A DNA stretch of 64,000 nucleotides from Vicia villosa (Eukaryota > Streptophyta > Magnoliopsida > Fabales > Fabaceae): assembly GCF_029867415.1 (NCBI RefSeq), contig NC_081183.1:194215563-194279562 (forward strand). The letters run 5' to 3'. A program made the translations under genes and the position numbers. Of this stretch, positions 22,143-35,713 are shown one piece after another. Every line of letters starts with the position of its first letter. Position 1 is the first letter of the stretch. The notes below the pieces were generated by a model. That model was not told where the DNA came from and made no database searches. It saw only the letters and a list, made by a program, of their open reading frames with translations.

Positions 22143-24560
22143 TCAATATCTAAACTTTTTTTTAAGTGACTCATGCATTAGATTAATATATAAAGTATCT
22201 GACACATAATTCAAAGAAAGATCAGAGGGAAGACTCCCATTCCAAGTCCTAGCTCCAACCTTATGGCCCAAGGCAACGATGTTGTGAGCATCCTGGTTTT
22301 GATTCCTACCAACAGAAAAAAAGATAAAACTTGACAAGCAACAGCTAAGGACAAACAGTCTAAGACTAGAGGTTCTAGTTCAGCCACAATTGTCACCACA
22401 TTTAAGCAGCCAACCACTAAAAGCGCATCAGAATGTGGAATCACCCGGATAATCTTGAGGTGCTCCTCCAGCTTGAGGGCCCAACGAATAGCCAAAGTCT
22501 CTATAACTGGGGGATTCGTATCCATAATAAACTTATTCGTGGGAGACAGAATAATAACCCCATACTGGCTTTGAATGATAAATCCCATTGCTACGGAACC
22601 ATCAGAAAAACACCCAACATCCACATGAATAGTAGTAATATCCTGAGGACAACTAGTGTCAATGACAAGATTCAAACATTTCTTCTTACTCATCACTCCC
22701 GGATTGGCCAAATTAAACTCTTCAACCCACTCCGTAGCATTCTCACCCACGGCTTGCGAACAAAAGGAATTCTCATTAAAGATGACTTTGTTCCTTGCTT
22801 CCCAAATTTTCCACATGGTGACACATAACAGTTGGATTCCAAAGGAGTATTTAACATCCAACCACAGTTCCAACCAAGAACTAAAGTCAGAAGATGGGAG
22901 ATCCCAAAGGCCAGGGGGGAACCCAACCTGTTTGGAGAAATCACATTGCAAGAAGAGATGCTCAGTAGTTTATGGTATTTTGTGGTAGAGCGGACATTCT
23001 AGTAACGTCTTAACTCCTTTCTGTTAAACTTTCATCCTTGTGGGAAGGATGTTCTTGGTCGCTCTCCAAAGGAAAATCCTCACTCTATTATGAATAGGGG
23101 TTTTCCACATTAACTTCCATAAGTTATCATTTACACACCTCAAAGGGCCTGGGGCAAAAATATCTCTTCTTCTTTCAAGGTGATGGTACACCTATTTAAC
23201 TGAATATATGTCGTCTTTCTCGCTGTGCCAAATTATCTTATCTTTCAGTTGACTCCAAGATATGGGGATGCTTGGGATTTGAGAGCAAACCAGCAGAGAG
23301 ATGCAAGAATTGATGAGCCTCTGATTCCAACAACCAGCTTCTGAATCAATGAGATCATAAACCAAAGCCTCCTCCCCAATTCCTCTAACATTCTTGGAAC
23401 CCCCACTTGTGGGAATCCACTTATCCTTCCAGACTCTAAAATTTCAACCATTCCCGATCCTCCATATTGAGCCATCCTCAACAATGTCCCTAGATTCCAA
23501 AATGCTCTTCTAGGCGTGGCTATGAGCGAATCTAATCTTGGCCTCTCTATTGGAATTCCTTGGATAATACTGCTCTTAAACACTTTCTCCAACAAGGAAT
23601 CATCGCCTGTTAACAGTCTCCAGTAATGTTTTCCCAGCAAGTTCAAGTTGAAATCATTGATACCCCTAAACCACATCCCTCCTTCCCCCTTTACTTTTGA
23701 CTGTTTAGACCAACTCATCCAATGAATCTTTTTCTCTACTTTGGAGGAACCCCACGGAAACTTGGCCAAACGTGATTTAATCTCCTTACAACAGCCATCC
23801 GTTAATCTGAAGCAACTCATAACATACGTCAGAATCTCTTGTGCCACAGACTTGATTAGCACCTATTTCCCATCCCTAGACAATAACTTTTACTTCTATC
23901 CCTTCACCTTCTTCCACACCCTATCTATCACTTGAGAGAAAATGGTTTTCTTAGACCTACCAAAAATTTTGGGTAAGCCTGAGAATCTTGAGTGAGCCTC
24001 GACAGTCTTTACACCATCTTATTACGAATTGTATCTTTATCACTTTCCACCATGTTTCGACTAAAAGAGGCTCCGGACTTATCAAGATTAACCATCTGAC
24101 CTGAAGCTGGCTGGTTCCTTAGAGTCTCCATAGTCCTATCAGCCTCCTTGCTTGAGTCTGGAAAAAAAGCAGACTGTCATCCGCAAAAAGAAGGTGAGTG
24201 ATAGCTGGAGCTTTCCTCGCAACCTCAATTCCATGGATTCTCTTAGTGTTGCCTTCCTTCTTCAATAAACTTGACAAAACATGTGCACACAGAAAAAACA
24301 TATAAGTGGAGAGAGGGTCCCCTTGGCGGAGACCCTTTACCGGGTATAAATCATTGTTTGGTTGCCCACTGATAGGGACCTGAAAGCTGACCATTTTGAT
24401 ACATCGAGCAATCAAGCTCACCATCTCCGCCGAGAATCTCATAGCTTCCAACACCCCAACAACAAACTCTCATTCAATCATATCGTAGGCTTTGGACATA
24501 TCCAATTTCAATGCCACAATACCCTTCTTACCTTTTGTCTTCTTTTTCCTCCAATGGAAG
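22143..24560 (-). pseudogene. 5'-truncated LINE ORF2 (RT, zf-RVT, RNase H)
   Basis: Minus-strand non-LTR retrotransposon remnant. From the 5' side: the RT core GIVALKLDMSKAYD near 24500, then GLRQGDPLSTYMF and the catalytic HLLFADDSLLFF (24119-24454). Next come thumb/connection sequence (23245-23862, including MSWSKQSKVKGEGGMWFRGI), a zinc-binding zf-RVT region (about 22980-23200), and the RNase H-like domain (22211-22951, including TIHVDVGCFSDGSVAMGF). The C-terminus (RNQNQDAHNIVALGHKV) is in a shifted frame ending at 22143. Frameshifts and a stop (TGG to TGA after MSKAYDMIE) make it dead. The missing ORF1 and endonuclease fit typical 5' truncation. Confidence 0.88.
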
Positions 24561-24931
24561 CATTCAAGGGAAATGGTCTAAACTTTAAGATAACGTATAG
24601 TCGTATACCCGTACACAAGTAAATTATGTCACGTATAGTTCAACAAAGGTGTTAAATTGTATGTTAGTCACCATGTCTTTAATTCAATTTCTTCTTGTAT
24701 TATGACTATTGTGTTCAAAGATAAAGTTTAATTTTGAAGTTTTTGTTATTAAATCTCAATGGCCAAAACAACGATTTAATAGATTTTACAATATTATTCA
24801 AAATGTCTTCGGTGTTATTGTCAGTAGGGTTGTCACATGGGCGGTTCAACGCATTTTGAGGTCTAAGACGAAATTAATTTACAATATTTTAAAAAATATA
24901 TTTTATATAAAATATCAAACCAACTTTTTAA

Positions 24932-24934
<3 letters not shown>
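24561..24934. other. Short intergenic stretch, nothing recognised
   Basis: AT-rich sequence between the LINE remnant and a (TA)n tract, with no protein similarity seen. Confidence 0.35.

Positions 24935-25016
<82 letters not shown>
24935..25016. repeat. (TA)n microsatellite
   Basis: About 40 TA units. Confidence 0.95.
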
Positions 25017-25020
<4 letters not shown>

Positions 25021-25069
25021 TTTTTTAGTAAAGAATTTAAGAATTATTTTTAAACAAAAACTATAGAAT

Positions 25070-25380
25070 TTGACTGATATCTCAAAATCATGTATTTGAT
25101 AGAAATTATTTAGAAAATGACAAAATGTAGATAATGATTTCTCAAAATTATATGCTTGAGAAAAATTATTTAAAAAAAGACAAAATATTATATACTTGAG
25201 AGAAATTACTTAGAAAATGGAAAAATGTTATATACTTGAGAGAAATTATTTAGAAAATGACAAAATGTAGACAATAGTTTCTAAAAATTATATACTAGAG
25301 AGAAATAATAATTTAAAAAATGGCACATATTATGTCCTTGAGATAAGTTATTTACAAAATGGCAAAATGTAGGTAATTAG
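25070..25380. repeat. Imperfect tandem repeats of about 45-70 bp
   Basis: Units built on TTGAGAGAAATTATTTAG, AAAATGACAAAATGTAG and TTATATACTTGAGAG recur at least five times, with deletions and substitutions. No coding function is seen. Confidence 0.7.
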
Positions 25381-25399
25381 ATTCAAACCTATTGAAGTA

Positions 25400-26279
25400 T
25401 AAGAGAGTAAGAGACGTTTGAATAACTCGTGTGTTTTAAAAGGTATTATTAAGACTTTATTATATATAGAGAAATTACGACTAATTACATGCTATAGTGG
25501 ATGTGAGACTATTTTATATACAAAAAAATTTAATACTCTCCCTCAAGATGGATCATATATGTCATATGAGCTAAACTGGTTACAAATGTAACCAACTCGA
25601 GAAACCCTAAGAAATTTTGTAAACATATCAGTTAATTAGTCTTTGGATTTTACGAAATATGTGGTGATTTCTCCTGATAATATGTTGTCCCTTACATAAT
25701 GATTGCCTATTTCCACGTGCTTGGCCCGTTCATGAAAAGTAAAATTAATCGCAATGTGGAATGCTGCTTGATTATCGTATATCAATTTTGTATTATGAAG
25801 ATCTCGTATCTTAAGTTCTGAGAGTAAATTTTTCAGCCATGCAAGCTCCTTTAAGGCTGCTGCCATAGCACGATATTCAGCTTCAGCACTAGAGAGTGCA
25901 TCTGTATTTTGTTTCTTACTTCTTATGAGATCATATTACCTTAAATTAGAACATAATATCTGAACATGGATCCCTAATCTAATGATGATCTGCCTAGTCT
26001 GCATCTGAATAACAAATGATTTTAGCATCATCCATATCTTCATAAAGTAGTCATCTTATTGTGCTTTCTTTATATATCTAAGAATTCACATGATTGCATC
26101 TCAATGACTATCATAATGAGTGTTTAAAAATTGGTTCACAATGATCACTGCAAATGTAATATCTGGTCTGGTTAATGTAAGAAAGTTGAGTCGTCGATAT
26201 TTTCCCAGGTCTTTCAATGGCTCCCCCTGACCCGGATTAAGCTTGACGTTGAGATCCAAAGGACTATCATCAGGACGAC
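25400..26279 (-). pseudogene. Ty1/copia element, 3' part (RNase H and downstream), split by insertion
   Basis: Minus-strand copia sequence. Reading 5' to 3', after the insertion point: SRPDDSPLDLNVKLNPGQGE then LTRPDITFAVIIVNQFL (26279-26101), SSAEAEYRAMA and MAAALKELAWLKNLLSELKI (about 25900-25800), then IYDNQAAFHIAINFTFHERA and KHVEIGNHYVRDNILSGEI (to 25636). These are the RT tail and RNase H of copia Pol. Frameshifts are present. Below 25636 is a CTTGAGGGAGAGTATT-like polypurine region and probable LTR sequence with unclear limits. It continues the RT piece at 31141-32160 across the inserted LTR. Confidence 0.85.
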
Positions 26280-28082
26280 TGTAACACCCTTCTAATACCC
26301 CGCATAAATAATAAACAATAATCAGAGTAAACATGAATAAGGGCATTACAACTTCCAAATAATTAAACAATAATACTCATGTCATGCCATAAAAGAGAAC
26401 GTCAACCAAATTTATTCAGATCATCATGTTTAACACAGCGGAATTATCTTTAACATCTGAATAACAAACAGCCAAGTCACAGACTTAAAACATCAACATA
26501 AAAATCCATCCAAAATAAAAAGAGTTTAACAAGTAACTCTAGACGACGCCCCCAGTGTTACACGACCAGAGCATGACACGGACCCAACTGAATCTAACGA
26601 ACTACTTGACGAGCTAATCCTCACCAAGTACGAGAGTTACTCCTCAATCTGAAAAATAACAACAGTAAGGGTGAGTCTCATTCACATTTAACTAATGTTA
26701 TAAGATATAGATAATAAAATATCATTTCACATGCCATTCACCCAATCACAGCTATGATCAGATTCAAACCATACAATCAGTGAGCAAACAACCAAATTAA
26801 CACATATTATAACATTGGACAATCTTCCATTCATGTTATAATAGCAAAACAGCCTAATGCAATGCAACTACATGCATGTGGTACCAAAAATCTGGGATAA
26901 CCCAACTCACCGACCCACCATCGTCAAGGATACGGTAACACCCACTCACTAATTCCACACAATGGGAATTAGCTACCACTGATCCACCATCGTCAAGGAC
27001 CAGCCACATAATGATTATGAATGCATGCATCAACCATAACATGCTCATCACCCACATACATCGATCAATATCATAATCATCAATAAAACACATATTTCAT
27101 ACCAACAATACATGTATAATAAACACCAGTTATAACCACAACATCATACAGGTAAGACATTCATTAGTGTACCTATAAACATATCCCACCACAAACAAAT
27201 AAAATCGGGTGTTTTAAAAATAATTCAAGCCACCACTCAAAACACCATTTGAGTATATAAATTATTTGATTAGCTTCACTGTACTCGAAACGGCACCAAA
27301 ATCCGGTTTACGGTTTAAAAGTTACACATTTTTAAACTTTTCAAAACGGCCTATCACTACAACACGGAAGGCCTACGAAAGCGCTTATTTTGGGCTTTAA
27401 AAGCGCTTTAAAGCGCTGTGAAAGCCAGCGCTGGCATAGGTAACAAAAGCGCTTCTAAAAGCGCTCTAGTAGACCCCCCTATAAGAGCGCTTTTCTGGAA
27501 AAAGCGCTCTGGTACCCCCCCTATTAGAGCGCTTTTTCTGGAAAAAGCGCTCTGATAGCCCCCCCTATAAGAGCGCTTTTCCAAAAGCGCTTTCGTAGGT
27601 TGCGTTTTTTATTTTATTTTTTATGCTTTTTTTTTATAAACCTATTATTTTTATAATTTCTAAACCTGCATTTATGGCAGCATTCTTTCATGAACCTGTA
27701 ATTTACCATTGTTATCCCATAAACCTATAATTTACAATCGTAATCCCATTATTTCAGTAATCTCATTATTTCAACAAAGAAGCGATTTCGATTATATACT
27801 AAACATGCATTATAATTATACCATTGTAATTAATCCAAAATATATATACACCGATTCACATATTTCTAACATGAAAACAACTAAACCAATTCACATGACA
27901 TTATAACAATAAGAAAATCATCCCTAAACAACTAAATCAACTAAATCAGTCCTAGTCCTGCAAAGTCTGAACATCTTCAAATGACTGAAAATCTTCACAA
28001 TCTGCAAAATAAAAATAATATAATCAAAATAAGATTATTATTATATAAAGGCTCTAAAATAAGAAGGTAAAGAGTAGAACGA

Positions 28083-28205
<123 letters not shown>

Positions 28206-29024
28206 GTGTAAAAAGAATAATCAAATTAAATATATCAATAAATACAAATTAATTTATTAATATTTAGGACTTTATATATCTAACTTGAATACATGGAATG
28301 GAATATCATTTATTGTAAATTAGTTCAACAAATTTTGTACATAAAGTTTACCTTAAATTTAACACAGCCACGTCATATAGCCCAGAGGGATAAAGCAATA
28401 TAGATCACTAACAATAATCCTGTCACAGACACCCTCAAGAACAACATTAGCTACATGTTATTGATAGGAACACTATTAGAAACTCAACCAACAGCATGTC
28501 AAACAATTACAGAATTTGAGAAGTTGTTACCAAATTGATCAAAAGAGCCCAGTATCCTTGTGAGCTTTCTACTATCTCTTAGCAATATAAGAAGTTTCTC
28601 TGCAACAACAATTAATGTAAAGTTCACAACCAATTGACGGGAAAAATTAGACACAAATAAAAGTTGAATATTAATTTCTATGACAAATAATACATGACAA
28701 CTAGTTACTACTACTTACCCTTCAGCGTTTTCCTTCATCTTTGAGCTATGCTATATCTACACTTATTTTCCTACACTTGTATATTACACCGTATATTTTA
28801 ACACAGATAGATACTTGTGCACAGAAATTAAGATAGAATAAATTAATAAAAAATGAATTGTATACCTTGTATGTAGAAAATTACGGTGTTGGTGTAAGCT
28901 AGGGGTGTATGTTTACTCAATCAATAAATGTTGCAATAATGAGAAGGGGTTGTTGGACTAGAAATTTGAAGGTTTTGTTGGACTTAACCTGCATCGCCTC
29001 ATTTCTATCCAAGTTGTATTGTGT

Positions 29025-29108
29025 CACAGAATATGAATCAAATAACTGTACCCCGAAGGATCCTGCCACAGAAGACTTCGGGGTACAATACTTGATTCAT
29101 ATTCTGTG
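29025..29108. repeat. 33-bp stem hairpin inside CACTA
   Basis: Left arm 29025-29058 (CACAGAATATGAATCAAATA and on) pairs with right arm 29076-29108 (ending TTGATTCATATTCTGTG), with about three mismatches and one bulge around a 17-nt loop. The length and pairing resemble a small-RNA precursor, but this may simply be an internal inverted repeat of the transposon. Confidence 0.7.
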
Positions 29109-30343
29109 GAACATAATCGGCAGGGGCACATTGTGTTCTATCCTTTACCAGTCCATCCACTGTTTGAAGCTCAACCTACAATAGAAAAACGTGATTATTA
29201 CTAACTACATATAGAAAATCTTGAATCATGTTAATTTCCAGATACATTATATTGAAAAAAAAATTAGAATGTGAAAGCTAAAAGAGTTCAAAAGTTCCCT
29301 AGAAATGAATGTTCTCAACACGTTCCACATTGGAACTCGTAATAGTGGCTAATAAAACAAAAAGTCCTATGCTTTATGTCCAGAAAAGATCATGTAAAAA
29401 GCGATCAATCCTGGAGGCCCTTTAAATCAATTCATACTAAATTAAAAAGTGTATAAAACTATAGATAATACATCTATAGATGTAAATACTAACTTCACGG
29501 ATCTAATGAAACTTTTATTCCAAAAACAAATTACTTGAGTTTTTTTTTTCTGCATAAAAACCTAACAAACTTTGTCTTCAATATATACTCTAAATCACTG
29601 ATAAAAACCTAACAAACTTTGTCTTCAATACTCTAAATCACACTGATAAAACCTAAATCACTGATAAATTAAAAAAGCCCCAATAATATTAACTATAACC
29701 CTAAATAAAATTTTGTATTTTTGAAAGCAAACAATGAAAAGAAGGAAAATTTCCGGCACAAAACCCTAACCTGAACAGAGAAGAGACGGTTGAAGGGTGG
29801 CGATGGAGTGAGGAAGGCGGTGGCGGAGTCGGTTGAAGGCTGGAGAGGGAGTGAGGACGGCGGAGAGGGAGTAAGGACGACGGAGCAACGAAAGGAAGAA
29901 GAAGGTTCGCGTGTTTTGGATCTGAAACAAAACGCGTGTGTTTGTAAAATATATAATTTTTTAAATGGGCTACCAGAGCGCTTTTCAAAAGCGCTTTAAT
30001 AACACCCCCTACCAGAGCGCTTTTATCCCAAAAGCGCTTTCGTAGCACCCACCCTATAAGAGCGCTTTTAAAAGCGCTTTCATAACCCCCCTACCAGAGC
30101 GCTTTTTAAAAGCGCTCTCATACCCCCCCCCCCCTACCAGAGCGCTTTTTGAAAGCGCTCTCATAACCCCCCCTACCAGAGCGCTTTTTTTGCATCATTT
30201 TCCCTTGTTTATTAATTTTGTTTTTAGCGAGCCCTACGAGAGCGCTTTTGCTAAAAGCGCTTTAGTAGCTGCGCTGCTACAGCTTAAATTTGGCGTAGTG
30301 TATCGCCAACAGCACGCGGCGCCACACACAGTTCGCGGCGCAG

Positions 30344-30445
30344 AACGAATAGGAACTACGCCTTCGCGGCGCAAACAAAAGTTCACGGCGCGGAACGAAT
30401 AGGAACTACGCCTTCGCGGCGCAACCAAAGGTTCGCGACGCGTAC
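30344..30445. repeat. GC-rich 58-bp tandem duplication in the solo LTR
   Basis: GAACGAATAGGAACTACGCC followed by TTCGCGGCGCAA occurs twice at a spacing of about 58 bp. Further GCGGCGC words lie to either side, giving an unusually GC- and CpG-rich island in AT-rich DNA. Confidence 0.65.
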
Positions 30446-31140
30446 TGAACACAACACAACTTCCTAGCTTTCTGCCAAGCAGTTCGCGGCGCCAACTCTT
30501 GGACGCGGCGCGAACTGGCGATTTCCAGAACTCCGAATCGCAGAAAACAGCCTGCGATTTTGCCATTCCTTCACCAATTCATGACCAAACCAATCCCATT
30601 CCAACCAGATTTGCATACAGTGAAACAAACACATATTATAACACATTTACAATACATTCAACCATCCAATTATCACCAATACATGATCAATATAATCATT
30701 ATGCATCAATCCTCCCAAAACCTAACACTTCTATAACCTAAGCACAACCCAATTGATACGAATAACACGATCAAATTCTATCATACTACCGATAATCCCA
30801 TAATAGAAGATAAACGGAAGAGTCCCCCCTTACCTGAAGGTTGATTCTTCGCTCTTCCTCGGGTCGCACTTCTCCGCTCCTCTTCTCTTTTCACGTTCAG
30901 ACTCTTCTCTTCTCCTTAGTTCTATTCCTCTTTCCCACAATTCCTCTAATTTGTGAAAAATAAAATAAAACTATTTTAATTAGTAATAGGGCCTACCAAT
31001 ACACCCCCCTCTTTACTAAAAGCGACACTGGCCCATCCGTCTCATTATTCCCATTTTTCTCAGTTAACTCAAATAATTCTAATATTTAATCCAAAAATTA
31101 ATTAAATTAAATAAAGAATTTTATGGGGTGTTACAACGAC

Positions 31141-32160
31141 AATTAAGAAGACCGGTCTCATTGAAAATGTTTAAGATATACTTGCGCTGGTTGATCGCAA
31201 TGTTGGATAAGGATTAAGCAACTTCAATACCTAGGAAGTATCTGAGTGGACCCAAATATTTTGTCTGATTTTTTTTGAAAAGATGAGTTTTAAGTCGCTG
31301 GATACCCTCACTATCGTCTCCGGTGATAATAATGTCATCAACATAGACCACAAGGAAGATGTGTTGACCGATGGAGGAATGAAGGAAGAAAATAGAGTGA
31401 TCTGCTTCACATCTAGTTATACCAAACAATATTAAGGGAGAGCTGAAGCAACCAAATCAAGCACGTGGGAACTATTTCAGCCCATTGAGAGAACGAAAAA
31501 GTCGACAAACAAGTTTAGATTTTCTAAGAATAGTAAAACCTGGAGGTTGATCCATATAAACTTCCTCCTCCAATTCTCCGTGTAAAAAGGCATTTTAATG
31601 TCCAACTAATGATGCGACCAATCATGAATAGCAACCATTGCAAGAAAGAGACAGACTGGACTAATTTTGGCCACCGGAGAAAAGGTGTCAGCATAATCAA
31701 GATCAAATATTTGTGTAAATCCTTTGGCTACCAAACGGGCTTTAAAACGATCGACTTGACCATCTAGTCCAGCTTTCACTATATAACCCATCGATACCCC
31801 ATTGTTGTTTGGAGGTAAAGTAATAATGTCCCAAATGTTATTTGAATGCAATCCAATAATTTCTTCCACCATCGTTTGACGCCAATTGGGATCAGACATA
31901 TCTTCACCTGCAGACTTAAGAATAGACACAAAATCTAAAGGAGACACAAAAGCGAAATAGGAAGTAGAGAGACAGTAATAATTTAAAACACAAGCATATT
32001 TAGGATTAGGAAGATGAGATCAAATACCTTTCCGTAATGCTATTGGAAGGTCAAGTTCAAGTGACATAACTGGAGGATTGATAAAAAGTGAATCACAAGG
32101 CAGTAGACTTAGAATTTCTTGTAACCCAAAGATTTTTTTTACAAGGTTTCATACCATTTT
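31141..32160 (-). pseudogene. Ty1/copia element, 5' part (RT), split by insertion
   Basis: The minus strand encodes the copia RT start (DPNWRQTMVEEIIGLHSNNI, DRFKARLVAKGFTQ, YADTFSPVAK; 31947-31606) and then a frameshifted middle (near 31600-31450). The catalytic block FLVVYVDDIIITGDD with KYLGPLRYFLGIEVA follows (31429-31214). Pol resumes at 26279 after the inserted solo LTR. Several frameshifts make it non-functional. Upstream of RT (31950-32160) only faint linker sequence remains. Confidence 0.87.
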
Positions 32161-32289
32161 CTTGGCTTCTTCTATACTCCTTGTTCACATTATTATAACT
32201 TAAATCATGTCAAAAAAGTTGATGTATTTGATTCAATTTTTTAACCAAATGTTGTACCCACATTTTTAAGTCATTTTAATTTATTATAC

Positions 32290-32652
32290 TTGTCAAAAAA
32301 TACATAATATGTGGCCCCCTTAAGTTGGTAGGGGTCGCCAGAGGCCTTAGCAGTGTTTTGTGTGTTAGGGCTTGCTCACGATGGTAAGAAACTATATTTG
32401 GTGATATTTTGTGTTTATCTGAGTTGTCCCCCTCAACCATAAGTTTAAGGTATTTAAATAAGCCTATGAGCTTAGAGTTTAAGGAACTCATAAGAAGTGG
32501 TAATCGTTCCCTCTTGAATAAGGGAGTTGCTGGCTACTTATTTCCTAAGAAGTCATGGGTATGACTTCACACATGCAGTTATGGACAGGGTAAACATTAT
32601 TATCCATGTTTCCCCTAAGGACGAGCCCCTGCCACATGAAAGTTATTATCCA
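32290..32652. repeat. LTR-like repeat (left part), related to 5821-6350
   Basis: Contains GGGCTTGCTCACGATGG, GAGTTGTCCCCCT, TATTTAAATAAGCC and AGAGTTTAAGGAACTC in the same order as similar words at 5821-6130. It is interrupted at 32660 by a hAT-type element and seems to continue from 33328. Confidence 0.4.
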
Positions 32653-32660
32653 GGTGACGC

Positions 32661-33319
32661 TAGAGCTGTCAAGAAAGGCTAGCCCATATAGGCCGGCCCG
32701 CCAGGCCCAAAAAATCTTAGGGCTTGGACCTTAAAATTAGAGCCCATATTTTTCAGAGTCTTTTTAGCCCAGCCCTGAAAAGCCCGCTACCCATTAGGGC
32801 TAGCCCATCAGGCCCGCATAGTTATAAATATTTATATTACCTTACTCAATATGGCATATTGATTTTTCTCACTTCACTAAATTTTATCTCTATTTTATTT
32901 AATCTTTCTCTTTTAAATATTATACATTAATATAATCAACATTTTTTCATAGTATTATATTAGTTTTTCTCTTATAATAAATATTCAAGTATTATTTTAT
33001 ACAATTTAGACATATATTGTATTTAGAAACACATTATAGTATTTACAAGAGATAATATAGTACTTAAAGATGTATTATGTTTAAAATTACATAATTTTTA
33101 ATTTTATTTTTAATAAATATTATGGAGTTTTAATTTTTATTTTTTTAAATAAAAAAGTCCATTTAGGGCCGGGTAGCCCGAAGTCCATCTAGAGCCGAAC
33201 TCGGGTAGTAAATCTCGAGCTCATATTACACAGGATCTTTTTGGCCCAGCCATGAAAAACCCAGGATCCGCTAGGGCCTCTGCCCGTTTAGGGTCGGGTA
33301 ACCCATATTACCAGCTCTA
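32661..33319. mobile_element. hAT-type MITE, 659 bp, inserted in an LTR-like repeat
   Basis: Ends TAGAGCTGTCAA and, read inward from the right, TAGAGCTGGTAA. Flanks are GGTGACGC (32653-32660) and GATGACGC (33320-33327), an 8-bp target duplication with one mismatch. Subterminal zones repeat GGGCTAGCCC, GGCCCG and GGGTAGCCCG-like words around an AT-rich core. No coding capacity. Confidence 0.8.
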
Positions 33320-33327
33320 GATGACGC

Positions 33328-34682
33328 GTCATGTGAAAAGCACCCGAATTCCATTAATAGTGAAAGTGACATAATTGTCATTGTCAGTAAAATCAACGCA
33401 TTTGGCCTATAACTCTCTTGGCTATTGAACCTCATTATAAATTGTTCATGGTACACCATTCATGGCTCACAACTATGCTTCTCTTATCAAGTTTGTCGAA
33501 TCTTATTCCTTTATTCGGGAGGAGATTCTCTCCCATGACATTTTTCTCTAATGAATCATTCATTCTTGTACAACACATTAGTTTAAAGTAAAGTATGAAA
33601 TTTTAAAGGTGTGGATATAGAATGCTCCCCCTCCATTAAAATTCACACCAAAGAGAATTCTTTTTCTCTTTATTCACACATGTATTAGTTAATAAAACCA
33701 AAAACATAGAACATGAGTTATATATAATGTTGAATTATCTAATTCAACACATATCTCTAATCGATTATAACATTTTTACTACCAACATAAACATAAGAAA
33801 ATATTCATGCAATTCCCATTAAATAATTTTTAACTCAATCTTATTTTTAAAAATATTACTTAAAATTCACTTAATTAACAACTTAAAATATTTGAAAACT
33901 CAAAGAGCATAATTGAAAACAGCAAACTTGTACAACTCAGAATCCACTCACTGCCCATATTCTATCTATGCTTAGAAGATGAAAGTTATGAGTGTAAAAA
34001 CAAAAAGATAGAATTGATAATTAATTAGAATAGTAAAAAAAAAAACAAAAAAGAGCAAGTACCCACTTGTGCAATGAGAGAAACATTGACGCAGAAACCG
34101 GGAAGAAACAAGACAACTGGTCAGACTGTAACACTGCAACACAACACAAGACACCAAACCCTCTTCTCTTTTTGGTCCACACTCTTTCTTTCTTAACCAT
34201 GGTTAGGTTACTATTATCATCACTTTTTCCACTTTCTTACTATCAATATTTCTTTACCATAGTAAGGTTTTTGTCCTCTCTACTCTCTTTGTAGTTGTAC
34301 CTTGCCTAATTTTTCCCCTTTTTTCTGCACTGGTAAAAAGAAAACAACATGTACGTTAAGAATGAATGGACAAAAAAAGAAAGTGAAATATCACTTAAAT
34401 TACTTTTTCAGGATTTGTTTGACAGCAAAATGAAAACCTCAAGTAAATTCACCATTTCACACTAAAGAAAAAAGTATAAATAACATACTGATAATAATAT
34501 AACTATACTATATTATTTTTTTATTAAATATTACTTTTTTCTCTATTCTATAATATGTTGATTTAAATGTAAAGATATTTTATGTAGAATTTTGAATTCG
34601 AATATGAGTAATCATTTTTTTGATAAATATTTACTTGAGTATGTATTAGTTAATATTGAAAAATAAAATAACTTATCTATCA

Positions 34683-34739
<57 letters not shown>

Positions 34740-34939
34740 TTGTATACTATTAATTATAATCTATAATTAAAAAATAGACTTATTTGAAATTTTGATTTCT
34801 TTTATTTTTAAAAAGAATTTTAATTATTTATTTTGAAAATAAGTTGATTAACCTTCATTTTTAATTTTTTTTCTGAGTTCTAATTCTCATTCTTTTCTTA
34901 AATTGACTTTGCTGAAGTCATAATGTTTAGATAGATCAA

Positions 34940-35021
<82 letters not shown>

Positions 35022-35440
35022 TATCTTTTTAAATGTATCATTCCCAAATTTAAATTTGTTCATTTGAGTATTATCACATCAGAAAAAATGACCATAAAAT
35101 AAAATGGGACAAAAAGACAGAAAAATTAAAAGAAGAAAAAATTGAAATCAAGAAATTAAATTTATTTTTAAAAAATAATAACAAAAAATACATTTAACCT
35201 AAAAATATAATTAATATCATCTGAGGAATTGAAATATCAATTATTTAAAAAAATATCTTGCAAATAGATTAATAAGTCTAAAAAGAAGAAATAATATTTA
35301 TTTTAAATTTAAAAATATATTTTTATGTCTACATATAATTTATATTCAATAATTTTAGTTTCTTAAATTATTAATAATAAGCTAGACGTGTAAATATAGT
35401 GTGGTAGATGGTGTTGTCGACGGGTTTCAGACGAGTGCTT
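33328..35440. other. AT-rich intergenic sequence with (TA)n tracts, no gene recognised
   Basis: The first 150-200 bases may be the right part of the repeat broken by the hAT element. (TA)n tracts lie at 34690-34733 and 34943-35007, the latter followed by (TG)n to about 35020. No protein similarity is seen. Confidence 0.45.
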
Positions 35441-35713
35441 GCTTTTAGACTTTTTTTTTAAGACTAGTGTTTCCAAAATCTTGATTCTGGTCAAAGATAT
35501 TGGTCTGCCTTTAATTCTAAACCTTATATATATTATATTTAAATATTTACATCAGAGAGAGATAGAGAAGGAGAGAGAGAAAGTGTATTTTTGCCTTAGA
35601 AAGAGATTCATATGTTTTGTTCTCTCACTCTTTTATCAAAGATTTGATTCTATAAGGTTTGTTTGTGTAATATATTTTCTAGATAGAAAAATTGAAAGAA
35701 GGGTTTATCATTT

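Noticed and set aside
22433..22988. Plus-strand open frames across the LINE remnant
   Set aside because: The minus strand encodes the RNase H-like and connection regions; the plus frames have no similarity.
29701..30048. 115-codon minus-strand frame with proline/serine/leucine-rich sequence
   Set aside because: It overlaps the GCGCTTTT subterminal array and a purine-rich leader-like stretch of the CACTA element; there is no domain and no gene context.
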